The notes under the pieces: generated by a model
Told to the model about the DNA's origin: nothing
Seen by the model: only the letters and a program-made list of their open reading frames with translations
Database searches by the model: none
NCBI GenBank assembly: GCA_023663905.1
Contig: JAMPGO010000006.1
Coordinates: forward strand, 1-53,353
DNA: 53,353 bases
Source: Ruminococcus flavefaciens
Lineage (GTDB): Bacteria; Bacillota; Clostridia; Oscillospirales; Ruminococcaceae
Direction: 5' to 3'
Shown: one piece after another, positions 1-7,632 of the stretch
Layout: each line of letters begins with the position of its first letter
Numbering within the stretch: position 1 is the stretch's first letter
Position numbers and translations under genes: made by a program

Positions 1-2084
1 CCTTCTGTTGCCAGCATAGCAATACTGCCAAGTTCATATTCATTGTCAAACGTATAAACCAGACCGTTGCTGCCAACTCCTGTGTAACCGCCGTCATTCC
101 AGGAAACTTTCTTGTAATATGAAACTGCGTCGCCGTCAACTGTTCCCCACGCTGTATTTGTAAGACTGTCATCAAGAGGACTGTCCTCCATTGTAGTACC
201 GCTGTATCTTGTGGCAGAAACAATATGCGCACTTCCCGGAGTACCGTTTTCGTCACGGTTAATCATATTGTATCTCGGAGCTTCAGCAGGATTTATGCTT
301 GTTGTCGTTGCAACACAGTGAAGAGACTGCGGACTTTCGCCAAGCTCATTAACACCTGTAACATAAATCTCGTACTCTGTCTTGTCCTGCAACTCGGGAA
401 TCAGACGGGATGTACCGCTGATGCCTGTAATTACTGTGTAATCATCTGCGCTGTTTTTGATTTTATAGTAAACGTTATAGGACTGTGTATCATCCATATT
501 TGCCCATTTTACATTAATGCTCTGATATTTTCCCTCTGCCGAAACGTTATCGGGCTTATCAGGTCTCTTGTTGGGCTTCGGAGTAACTTCAATCTCTTTT
601 GAATAACCGCTCTTCCACGAACCGTTAACCGACTGAACGCTTACTTTGTAGGTGGTGTAATTCTTGACATCCTTGCCCTTGAAAGAAGTAATAACAACTG
701 AATTTGCAACAGTGTTTACTGTTTCAAAGGTTTTTGCGTCGTTGCCCTGCTGGATTTTCACTTCATAGCCCTTTACGTTCTGACAAGGGTCCCAGCTTAT
801 AATGAACTGTTCGCTTCCTGCTTTTGCCGTGATATTTTCGGGAATATCCATTTCAGGCTCAGAAATACGGCTTTCCATACCGTTTACGAACTCAACCTTG
901 CTGATTTCCGCAAGATTTGTGTTTTTCTGCATACCCAGAATCTTAAGAGTAACTTTCTTGATAGCAACCTGTGCGCCGAAATTGATTTGAATATTGCCGT
1001 TTTCATCAACAGAAGCTCTTATTTCGCTTTCTTCAAGCAAATGGTCAACACCTTCTATTACAGGTACAAGAATAGTATGTTCTGCTCCGTTTTCATCGAC
1101 ATATACAAAATCAATCTCCGCTCTTGAAACGGCATTTTTCTCTCCGCTTTTATCAACAAAGCCTGTATCAAAAACCATACCGTCAACTACAGTTGCCTCA
1201 TCGCCTTCTGCCAGCTCAAAACCGATTGTTACGGGGTTTTCTTCCGAAATATTACCGCCCTCAGCAGGAGCGATACGTACAGAACCTTCACCGCTGATAA
1301 CATCTTCAACAGAACCTGCGTGAATTGCCGTACTGTCAGGAACATCAGGAGTTACGGCAGCAGGCGAAACAGATACTTCAATATTTGCCGATGTGTCCTT
1401 GTCATCTTCCTTGTAGCTGTCTGAAAAGAATGTCAGGTCAGCCAGATTTGTTTTATCGTCGTTGTTAAGGTCAGTGTCATAATCCTGCTCCGTAACAACA
1501 CCGTCAATCTTGTTTATAAGTATATCCTTGTCGCTGTCGTTAACCTTGCCGTCGCCGTTAACATCGCCTACCATAAGAACTCCGGGATGAAGTCCGTTTT
1601 CTTCATATTTATAACCCGTGCAGAAACCTGCTGTCAGCCTTACGGAATAACGCTTCTTTTCAACTGTAACATCCTGTCTGTAAGATGCAAATCCGGGCGC
1701 TTTGACTTCAACAGTATAATCGCCGTCAGGAAGATTTTCAAAGCTGATTTTGTTCTCATCTGATTTTCCTGCTTCAATAGGCTTTGTTTTGGATTTGCCC
1801 TCAGCGTTTGTCAATTTTACAGAAAATATAACGCTTTTTTCAAGAGCCAGAGCCGAGCTTATTGAAACATCAATTCTTCCCACTGCATTGACATCTGATA
1901 TATCGGTTGAGTCATCCGATGATGATTCAGTTTTTTCGCTCGCAGACAAAACAGAATTTCTGTCTTTCTGAGATGTACCGATACCAGAAATAGCAGCCTC
2001 AGCATTTATTGACTGAGGAAAACTGCATACCATAGATAATGCCAGCAAGAAAGCAGTTTTTCTGAAACCACGTTTTCCCATCAT
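1..2084 (-). CDS. Secreted dockerin-like / fibronectin type III multidomain protein, 3' part beyond window
   Basis: The frame is open from about 2093 to the window edge, so only the first ~695 residues are visible. It begins with a signal peptide (basic start GKRGFRK, then a hydrophobic LLALSMV stretch ending near residue 33). There follows a Ser/Asp-rich linker, a carboxypeptidase-regulatory-like beta domain (around GDYTVEVKAPGF), and near residues 175-230 a dockerin-like pair of calcium loops (DVNGDGKVN and DLNNDDKTN). A beta-rich domain comes next, then two fibronectin type III domains (about 414-500 and 505-590). The last visible part (LVYTFDNEYELGS) resembles the start of a discoidin-type domain. 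ATG codons lie at 2093, 2084 and 2081; the AGAAAGGG ribosome site abuts the first, so 2084 is preferred. An extracellular adhesin or glycan-binding structural role is inferred. Expression is probably controlled by the c-di-GMP riboswitch in its leader. Confidence 0.85.
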   Translation of the reverse strand, partial: MMGKRGFRKTAFLLALSMVCSFPQSINAEAAISGIGTSQKDRNSVLSASEKTESSSDDSTDISDVNAVGRIDVSISSALALEKSVIFSVKLTNAEGKSKTKPIEAGKSDENKISFENLPDGDYTVEVKAPGFASYRQDVTVEKKRYSVRLTAGFCTGYKYEENGLHPGVLMVGDVNGDGKVNDSDKDILINKIDGVVTEQDYDTDLNNDDKTNLADLTFFSDSYKEDDKDTSANIEVSVSPAAVTPDVPDSTAIHAGSVEDVISGEGSVRIAPAEGGNISEENPVTIGFELAEGDEATVVDGMVFDTGFVDKSGEKNAVSRAEIDFVYVDENGAEHTILVPVIEGVDHLLEESEIRASVDENGNIQINFGAQVAIKKVTLKILGMQKNTNLAEISKVEFVNGMESRISEPEMDIPENITAKAGSEQFIISWDPCQNVKGYEVKIQQGNDAKTFETVNTVANSVVITSFKGKDVKNYTTYKVSVQSVNGSWKSGYSKEIEVTPKPNKRPDKPDNVSAEGKYQSINVKWANMDDTQSYNVYYKIKNSADDYTVITGISGTSRLIPELQDKTEYEIYVTGVNELGESPQSLHCVATTTSINPAEAPRYNMINRDENGTPGSAHIVSATRYSGTTMEDSPLDDSLTNTAWGTVDGDAVSYYKKVSWNDGGYTGVGSNGLVYTFDNEYELGSIAMLATE

Positions 2085-2129
2085 ATCTTTCATACCCTTT
2101 CTGATTTCGGCAACTCTTATGACGATAAG

Positions 2130-2169
2130 AACAAAAAACAGCTTTATCTTCTGAAGATACAGCTGTTAA
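2130..2169 (-). terminator. Expression-platform terminator of the c-di-GMP riboswitch
   Basis: Read on the minus strand, AACAGCTGTATCTTC and the complementary GATAAAGCTGTT arm form a hairpin followed directly by TTTTTTG. It lies between the aptamer and the coding region, the usual place for a transcription attenuator. A second short hairpin (ACCGCTCGGCGGTT) sits between aptamer and terminator and may be the alternative pairing partner. Confidence 0.8.
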
Positions 2170-2194
2170 CGTAAACAACCGCCGAGCGGTTATC

Positions 2195-2275
2195 TGCAAC
2201 TGGCTGTCATACCGTTCACGGCTTAGACCCTTCAGCTTTGCGTCCCTATTTTTCAATAAGTTTGCCAAATTTAGT
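2195..2275 (-). promoter_or_regulatory. Cyclic-di-GMP-I (GEMM-I) riboswitch aptamer
   Basis: On the minus strand the leader contains, in order, the hallmark GEMM-I segments: GGCAAAC, a GAAA tetraloop, GGGACGCAAAGC, a CTAAG tetraloop receptor, a short hairpin (GCCGTGAACGGT) and GACAGCCAGTTGC. Both order and spacing match the Vibrio Vc2 aptamer as I remember it. It is followed by a terminator and then the dockerin/FN3 gene, so second-messenger control of a surface protein is the natural reading. Which direction the switch works (on or off) cannot be told by eye. Confidence 0.92.
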
Positions 2276-2285
2276 TTATACTTAT

Positions 2286-2313
2286 ATTATAATCATTTTT
2301 TTCAATAAGTCAA
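2286..2313 (-). promoter_or_regulatory. Promoter of the riboswitch and dockerin/FN3 transcript
   Basis: On the minus strand TTGACT (2313-2308) and TATAAT (2291-2286) are separated by 16 bases, placing transcription start just upstream of the aptamer. Confidence 0.75.
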
Positions 2314-2397
2314 TAAGTTTCGGCGATGTTGCCTGTTTTCTGCGGTAATTTGACTGGATTTTAATGGATTTCGGTGCAGAAATACACTGCTTTTCAC

Positions 2398-2426
2398 TTG
2401 AAAAAACCCGTGTTATATGTTATAAT
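2398..2426 (+). promoter_or_regulatory. Promoter of the SLOG-domain gene
   Basis: TTGAAA at 2398-2403 and TATAAT at 2421-2426 with a 17-base spacer, about 30 bases upstream of the start codon at 2457. It lies within a longer upstream reading frame, which argues that the true start is 2457. Confidence 0.7.
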
Positions 2427-2456
2427 TACAGATATGATGATTACAGGAGATGTACA

Positions 2457-2921
2457 ATGAAAAGAATATGTTTTACGGGTCACAGGCAGATTACGGACTT
2501 TCACAGAATAACACGACAGCTTCTCGAACTTATTGAAAAGCTGATAAATCAGGGTGCGGAGGATTTCTACGCAGGCGGTGCGGTCGGATTTGATACGCTG
2601 TGTTCGCTTGCGGTGATTAATATGAAGCACTTCCACCCGCAGATTAAGCTCCACCTCGTCCTTCCCTGCGCAAACAGCGAGCAGACTGAAGGCTGGAACG
2701 ATGAGCAGAAGAATATCTTCAACAGAATCCTTGAATCTGCCGATTCTGTGGAGTACACTTCCGACTGCTACACCAAGGACTGTATGAAAATCAGGAACGC
2801 ACGTCTCATAGAGCTTGCGGACTGCTGTGTGTGCCACTATACAGGCAGATACATATCGGGAACAGGTCAGACCCTGAGAATGGCGCAGAAAAAGGGAATA
2901 ACTGTTTATAATTTGATATAA
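2457..2921 (+). CDS. SLOG-domain protein of the DUF1273 type
   Basis: The 154-residue protein starts KRICFTGHRQI, the glycine/histidine motif that opens DUF1273 (YpsA-like) proteins. It has the Rossmann-like signatures FYAGGAVGFDTL and, near the C-terminus, CCVCHYTGRYISGTGQTLRMA. SLOG proteins are thought to bind nucleotide-derived ligands; no precise function is known for this branch. ATG at 2457 is chosen because AGGAG stands 7 bases upstream and a good promoter lies inside any longer frame. The gene appears monocistronic: a new promoter follows immediately. Confidence 0.85.
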   Translation: MKRICFTGHRQITDFHRITRQLLELIEKLINQGAEDFYAGGAVGFDTLCSLAVINMKHFHPQIKLHLVLPCANSEQTEGWNDEQKNIFNRILESADSVEYTSDCYTKDCMKIRNARLIELADCCVCHYTGRYISGTGQTLRMAQKKGITVYNLI

Positions 2922-2924
2922 CTA

Positions 2925-2953
2925 TTGATTTTTTATGCAGAATATGTTAGAAT
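2925..2953 (+). promoter_or_regulatory. Promoter of tex
   Basis: TTGATT at 2925-2930 and TAGAAT at 2948-2953 with a 17-base spacer. It begins directly after the SLOG gene and leaves a leader of about 100 bases before tex. Confidence 0.65.
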
Positions 2954-3063
2954 ATCTGTATAGACCATAACAAAGAACAGCCGTGCGGTCCGCAGGGATA
3001 TTGCCAAAACGCTTGTCTCGTGGACTGACAGAATAAACCGCAAACAGAAAGGACTATAAAACT

Positions 3064-5334
3064 ATGGATATTAATAAAACTCTTGCACAGGAATTTTCAC
3101 TCCGACAGGAACAGGTTGACAATACTGTTAAGCTTATCGACGAGGGCGCAACAATACCGTTCATCGCCCGTTACCGTAAAGAGCAGACAGGCTCTCTCGA
3201 CGACCAGATTCTGCGTGAGCTTTCCGACCGCCTGAACTACCTCCGCAATCTTGAAAAGCGCAAGGAAGAGGTCAGAAACGCTATTACCGAGCAGGAAAAG
3301 ATGACTCCTGAAATCGAGAATGCAATCTCTTCCGCAATCACTCTTGTTGAGGTTGAGGACATCTACAGACCATTCAAGCCGAAGCGCCGTACACGTGCGA
3401 GCATTGCCAGAGAAAAGGGTCTCGAACCGCTTGCGGAAATCATTATGGCGCAGGACAACAGCGTAAATCCCGAGGAAAAGGCTGTTGAGTTTATCAGCGA
3501 GGAAAAGGGCGTAAGCGACGTTAAATCGGCAATTCAGGGCGCACTTGATATAATCGCCGAAGATATTTCTGATGATGCGGACGTGCGTAAGAAGCTCCGT
3601 GTTGCAGCCGGCGAAAAGGGTGTTATTGTCTGCAAGGCTTCCGACCCTGAAGCTGAGAGCGTATATATGAACTACTATGAATATACCGAGCCTGTTTCAA
3701 AGGTTGTAAATCACCGTGTACTTGCACTTGACAGAGGCGAAAAAGAGGGATTCCTCAAAGTATCGCTCACGCTTGACGAATCCGTCGCTACCGATATAAT
3801 TTTCAGTAAATATATTAAATCAAACAATGCCTGCGGAGAACTTGTCCGCACATCCGCAGAGGACAGCTACAAGCGACTTATTTTCCCGTCAATCGAGCGT
3901 GAAGTGCGTTCGGAGATGACTGCAAAAGCAAGTGAGGAATCAATAAAAGTATTCGCCTCGAATCTCCGCCAGTTACTTCTTCAGCCACCGCTTAAAAACA
4001 GCGTAATTCTCGGACTTGACCCGGGCTACAGGACAGGCTGTAAGGTTGCCGTAATCGATTCCACAGGAAAAGTGCTTGCCACAGACGTTATTCACTGCAC
4101 TCTTCCCAATGCCAATACCGCACCTGCAAAGAGAACAGTGAAGGGACTTATTGAAAAATACGGTGTTACTGTAATCTCAATCGGCAACGGCACGGCTTCA
4201 CGTGAGACGGAGCAGTTCACAGCAGAGCTTCTCAAGGAGATTCCGCAGAAGGTCAGCTATATGGTAGTAAGCGAGGCTGGAGCTTCCGTGTATTCGGCTT
4301 CAAAGCTTGCTGCGGAAGAGTTCCCCGACTATGACGTATCACTCAGAAGCGCAGTATCAATCGCCAGAAGATTGCAAGACCCTCTTGCCGAGCTTGTAAA
4401 AATCGAGCCTAAAGCAATCGGTGTGGGACAGTATCAGCACGATATGCCACAGGCACGTATGAACGACGCACTTTCAGGTGTTGTAGAGGACTGCGTTAAC
4501 TCGGTCGGCGTTGACCTGAACACGGCTTCGCACTCGCTTCTCTCATATATTGCGGGAATCAACTCCGCTGTTGCAAAGAACATCGTCGCATACCGTGAGG
4601 AGAACGGCAAATTCACTGACAGAAAAGAGCTTCTCAAAGTACCGAAGCTTGGCAAAAAAGCATTCGAGCAGTGCGCAGGCTTTTTAAGAGTACGTGACGG
4701 CAAGAATCCGCTTGACAACACAGCTGTTCACCCCGAGAGCTACAGCACCGCAACAGCACTCCTTGCGGAATGCGGATTTACTCTTGCCGATATTTCAGAA
4801 GGCGGAGCTTCGGGTATTTCGGGCAAGGCTGAATCCGTCGGAATTGAGAATATCAGCGCAAAATCGGGAATAGGTGTACCTACGCTTACCGATATTATAA
4901 AAGAACTCGAAAAGCCGGGTCGTGACCTCCGTGACGAGCTTCCTCCGCCACTTCTCAGAAGCGGTGATATTATGGACATCAAGGACCTCAAAGTTGGTAT
5001 GGAACTTGTGGGAACAGTCCGCAACATCATTGACTTCGGCGTATTTGTTGACATCGGCGTACACGAGGACGGACTTGTACATATCTCGCAGATTTGCGCA
5101 GGATATATCAAGCACCCTCTTGAAGCCGTAAAGGTCGGCGAGGTTGTAAAGGTAAGGGTTATCGATGTTGATACCAAGAGAAACAGAATCTCACTGACTA
5201 TGCGCCTTGACGACGAGGCAGAGAAGAAAGCCGAGAAGAGACAGAATAACAAGCCCCGCAATAAAAAGCGTGAGAAGAAGGGCTTCGACGCAACCAAAAT
5301 CCACAACAGCGCATTCAGAATCAAGCAGAAGTAA
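3064..5334 (+). CDS. tex: Tex family RNA-binding transcriptional accessory protein
   Basis: The 756-residue protein has the full Tex architecture. The helical N-terminal region contains the family signature ATIPFIARYRKEQTGSLDD. The YqgF/RuvX-like nuclease-fold domain begins at ILGLDPGYRTGCKVAV. Helix-hairpin-helix elements lie around NSVGVDLNTAS and KLGKKAFEQCAGFLRV. A C-terminal S1 RNA-binding domain (GMELVGTVRNIIDFGVFVDI) is followed by a basic Lys/Arg tail. Tex proteins bind nucleic acid and affect transcription and RNA handling in the cytoplasm. Its length is normal for the family and the gene is intact. It has its own promoter and a leader that can fold into nested stems. A UUCG-loop hairpin follows the stop codon. 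Confidence 0.95.
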   Translation: MDINKTLAQEFSLRQEQVDNTVKLIDEGATIPFIARYRKEQTGSLDDQILRELSDRLNYLRNLEKRKEEVRNAITEQEKMTPEIENAISSAITLVEVEDIYRPFKPKRRTRASIAREKGLEPLAEIIMAQDNSVNPEEKAVEFISEEKGVSDVKSAIQGALDIIAEDISDDADVRKKLRVAAGEKGVIVCKASDPEAESVYMNYYEYTEPVSKVVNHRVLALDRGEKEGFLKVSLTLDESVATDIIFSKYIKSNNACGELVRTSAEDSYKRLIFPSIEREVRSEMTAKASEESIKVFASNLRQLLLQPPLKNSVILGLDPGYRTGCKVAVIDSTGKVLATDVIHCTLPNANTAPAKRTVKGLIEKYGVTVISIGNGTASRETEQFTAELLKEIPQKVSYMVVSEAGASVYSASKLAAEEFPDYDVSLRSAVSIARRLQDPLAELVKIEPKAIGVGQYQHDMPQARMNDALSGVVEDCVNSVGVDLNTASHSLLSYIAGINSAVAKNIVAYREENGKFTDRKELLKVPKLGKKAFEQCAGFLRVRDGKNPLDNTAVHPESYSTATALLAECGFTLADISEGGASGISGKAESVGIENISAKSGIGVPTLTDIIKELEKPGRDLRDELPPPLLRSGDIMDIKDLKVGMELVGTVRNIIDFGVFVDIGVHEDGLVHISQICAGYIKHPLEAVKVGEVVKVRVIDVDTKRNRISLTMRLDDEAEKKAEKRQNNKPRNKKREKKGFDATKIHNSAFRIKQK

Positions 5335-5347
5335 TATATCCCTGAGT

Positions 5348-5375
5348 AAAGGCTCTGCCTTCGGGCAGAGCTTTC
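5348..5375 (+). terminator. Hairpin after tex, possible partial terminator
   Basis: GCTCTGCC and GGCAGAGC pair around a TTCG tetraloop, extended by AAAG/CTTT. Only a TTTCC tract follows, so termination may be incomplete and the Sel1 genes may be read from the tex promoter; the hairpin may also stabilise the tex mRNA end. Confidence 0.5.
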
Positions 5376-5408
5376 CGGGCATTATCGCAATCAGAAAGGA
5401 GCGTTTAT

Positions 5409-6053
5409 ATGGCTGACGATATAATCAAAGACCTTAAAGACCTTGTTAATATGATTAACCTGAAATTCACTCCGAGAGAAAAGTTTCAGATGGGCGACAA
5501 TCATTTTTACGGCAAGAACGGTACTGTATACGACCGTGAAAAAGCGTTCAAGTGGTTTCTTCTGTCGGCTGAGGAAGGCAATGCGGAAGCCCAGAATGCC
5601 GTAAGCGTATGTTATCTTGAAGGCATAGGAACACTCAGAAACCCGGAGCTTGCTTTTGAATGGTGTTTCAAGTCGGCTGAACAGGGAGTTGCCGTCGCAC
5701 AGAGTAATCTTGCGTATCTCTACGAGTGCGGACTCGGGACGGAACAGAATCTTGAAAAGGCATTTGAATACTACAAAAAATCGGCTGAGCAGGGATTTGT
5801 TATGGCGCAGAATATGCTCGGCGGATGTTATTACAGCGGAAAAGGCACGGAAAAAGACTATAAACAGGCATTTTACTGGTTCAAAAAATCCGCAGAACAG
5901 GGCGACGTGCAGGCGCAGTACAACCTTGCTTCGTGCTACAGAGGAGGTCTCGGCACGGAAAAAGACGTGCTGGAAGCTGTCTACTGGTATATGAAAGCGT
6001 ATAAGCAGGGATATTCCAGAGCAGAAACAGCCCTGAAAAGTATGTTAAAATAA
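5409..6053 (+). CDS. Sel1-repeat (SLR) protein
   Basis: The 214-residue protein is built from about five 36-residue Sel1-like repeats, recognisable by repeated GTE-(K/Q)(N/D)-x-(E/K)AF-x-(W/Y)(F/Y)-KKSAEQG blocks from about residue 28 to the end. There is no signal peptide or membrane segment. Sel1 repeats form an alpha-solenoid and usually mediate protein-protein contacts; the partner is unknown. AAAGGAG lies 8 bases upstream of ATG. It sits 14 bases before a second Sel1 gene and the two are probably co-transcribed and arose by duplication, although this one lacks the N-terminal domain of its neighbour. Confidence 0.88.
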   Translation: MADDIIKDLKDLVNMINLKFTPREKFQMGDNHFYGKNGTVYDREKAFKWFLLSAEEGNAEAQNAVSVCYLEGIGTLRNPELAFEWCFKSAEQGVAVAQSNLAYLYECGLGTEQNLEKAFEYYKKSAEQGFVMAQNMLGGCYYSGKGTEKDYKQAFYWFKKSAEQGDVQAQYNLASCYRGGLGTEKDVLEAVYWYMKAYKQGYSRAETALKSMLK

Positions 6054-6067
6054 AGGAGTGTAAGATT

Positions 6068-6898
6068 ATGGCTGATAATTTAGCTATTGATAAAAAATTT
6101 GACAACCCGATTGACGTGGTTAAGGTGCTTGTTGAGAAGCACGGCGCAGGGATTCTTGAAAATCCTGCTGATTTTTCGGCGAAATTCTCGGGAATCGCCC
6201 CGAATCTCAAAAAAGACAACGGCATATTCACAATGGCGCTCAGTCAGGATATTGCCAAATATTTCCTCCACGCATCCAAAAGAACCACCCACAAGGAGCA
6301 AGTTAAAGCCGTCCGCAAGGAACTTGAAAGTCTGCTTGCCTTTGAAGCTATCGAGACTGTTATTGAAGCAATCTGTCAGGCTCTTGGCTGGAATGACATC
6401 ATAACAACCAAAAGCAGTGCAAAAAAGCAGTATAAGCTTGGTGAAAATTACTATTATGGCAAAAACGGCTATAAACAGAATTATAAAGAAGCCGTGAAAT
6501 GGTATAAATTATCTGCTGAAAAAGGAAATTCTGAGGCACAATTCTCCCTTGGATGGTGTTATCATTTTGGAGACGGCATAGTACGGGATTATAAAAAGGC
6601 TTTTGAATGGTACACTAAATCTGCTGAACAAGGAGATGAAGCGGGTAAATATGGTCTTGCTTCTATTTATTTACTTGGAAGTGGTGCAACAAAAAATTTA
6701 AAAAAAGCTTTTGACCTTTACAAAGAATCAGCTGAAAATGATTATTTAGCTGCTGAATATAAACTTGCCTATATGTACGAAAACGGCATAGGCACGGAAA
6801 AGAATCTTATTGAAGCCGTCCGCTGGTATCTCAAAGCATCTGACGATGGATATGAGTTAGCTGAAGTAGACCTGAAGAGACTGCTTAACATAAAATAA
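6068..6898 (+). CDS. Sel1-repeat protein with a conserved N-terminal helical domain
   Basis: Residues ~10-115 form a helical domain shared with the protein at 37831-38700: both have a GxxIL motif, APNLKK(D/E)NxI, ALxQxI, YF, a later RxEL and AIExVxEA, ending in W-x-D-(I/V). From about residue 118 there are four Sel1 repeats (for example KEAVKWYKLSAEKG, KKAFEWYTKSAEQG, IEAVRWYLKASDDG). The protein is 276 residues, cytoplasmic, and of unknown function; scaffold or adaptor is the family expectation. The stretch at about 6430-6775 is clearly richer in A+T and uses codons (TTA, CAA, AAA) rare in the neighbours, suggesting recombination within the repeats. AAGGAG lies 10 bases before ATG. Confidence 0.85.
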   Translation: MADNLAIDKKFDNPIDVVKVLVEKHGAGILENPADFSAKFSGIAPNLKKDNGIFTMALSQDIAKYFLHASKRTTHKEQVKAVRKELESLLAFEAIETVIEAICQALGWNDIITTKSSAKKQYKLGENYYYGKNGYKQNYKEAVKWYKLSAEKGNSEAQFSLGWCYHFGDGIVRDYKKAFEWYTKSAEQGDEAGKYGLASIYLLGSGATKNLKKAFDLYKESAENDYLAAEYKLAYMYENGIGTEKNLIEAVRWYLKASDDGYELAEVDLKRLLNIK

Positions 6899-6939
6899 AC
6901 CGCTATCGTTATATGTTTGTATCTATTCATAAAAAGCAC

Positions 6940-6968
6940 TTGACTTTTTGTTTTATATATGATATAAT
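6940..6968 (+). promoter_or_regulatory. Promoter of the HD-domain and GH13 genes
   Basis: TTGACT at 6940-6945 and TATAAT at 6963-6968 with a 17-base spacer, a near-consensus housekeeping promoter about 40 bases upstream of the TTG start at 7011. Confidence 0.8.
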
Positions 6969-7010
6969 TATTAACATATGCTATCGATTTATGTTATGGA
7001 GGTGAAATAA

Positions 7011-7607
7011 TTGACCCCGAAAGAAGAATTTATTTCAATATATAATGAAAATATCAGACGTGCAGGTGCGGACAGGCTTCTCGATTTCCTTATGAAGTCC
7101 GATTTCTTTACAGCTCCGAGCAGTACACGCTATCACGGCTCTTATGAGGGCGGACTCGTCGAGCATAGCGTGAACGTCTATCACTGCCTTAAAGATTACC
7201 TCTCCCGTCCACGCACCAAGGAACTCTACGGTATGGACTTTTCCGACGAATCCATTGCTATTGTCGCACTTCTTCACGATGTATGCAAAATCAATTTCTA
7301 TACAACAGAACTCCGCAACCGCAAGAATGAAGAGACAGGCAAGTGGGAAAAATATCCCGTGTATACCATAAATGACAAACTGCCTTATGGTCACGGCGAG
7401 AAATCCGTGTATATAATCTCGGGCTATCTCTACGGCGAGGGCAGACTTACCCGTGACGAAGCCTGTGCAATACGCTGGCATATGGGATTCTCGGGAATCG
7501 AGGATAAAAATACTATCGGCAAGGCTCTTGAAATGTACCCTCTTGCTTTTGCACTTCACGTCGCCGATATGGAAGCTTCTTACTTTATTGAAGGAAGCAG
7601 TAAATAA
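7011..7607 (+). CDS. HD-domain metal-dependent phosphohydrolase
   Basis: The 198-residue protein carries the HD-superfamily metal ligands: an early His in GLVEHSVNVYHCL, the HD doublet in VALLHDVCKIN, a His in IRWHMGF and a final Asp in ALHVADMEASYF. Proteins of this kind hydrolyse phosphoester bonds, often in nucleotides or RNA ends; the substrate here is unknown. The start is TTG at 7011, supported by GGAGGTG six bases upstream. It precedes the GH13 gene by 25 bases and probably shares its transcript. Confidence 0.85.
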   Translation: MTPKEEFISIYNENIRRAGADRLLDFLMKSDFFTAPSSTRYHGSYEGGLVEHSVNVYHCLKDYLSRPRTKELYGMDFSDESIAIVALLHDVCKINFYTTELRNRKNEETGKWEKYPVYTINDKLPYGHGEKSVYIISGYLYGEGRLTRDEACAIRWHMGFSGIEDKNTIGKALEMYPLAFALHVADMEASYFIEGSSK

Positions 7608-7632
7608 ATTTAACAACAAGGAGAATTAAACT

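Noticed and set aside
2364-2456. A longer start for the SLOG gene
   Set aside because: The extra residues lie over its own promoter and lack a ribosome site; AGGAG supports 2457.
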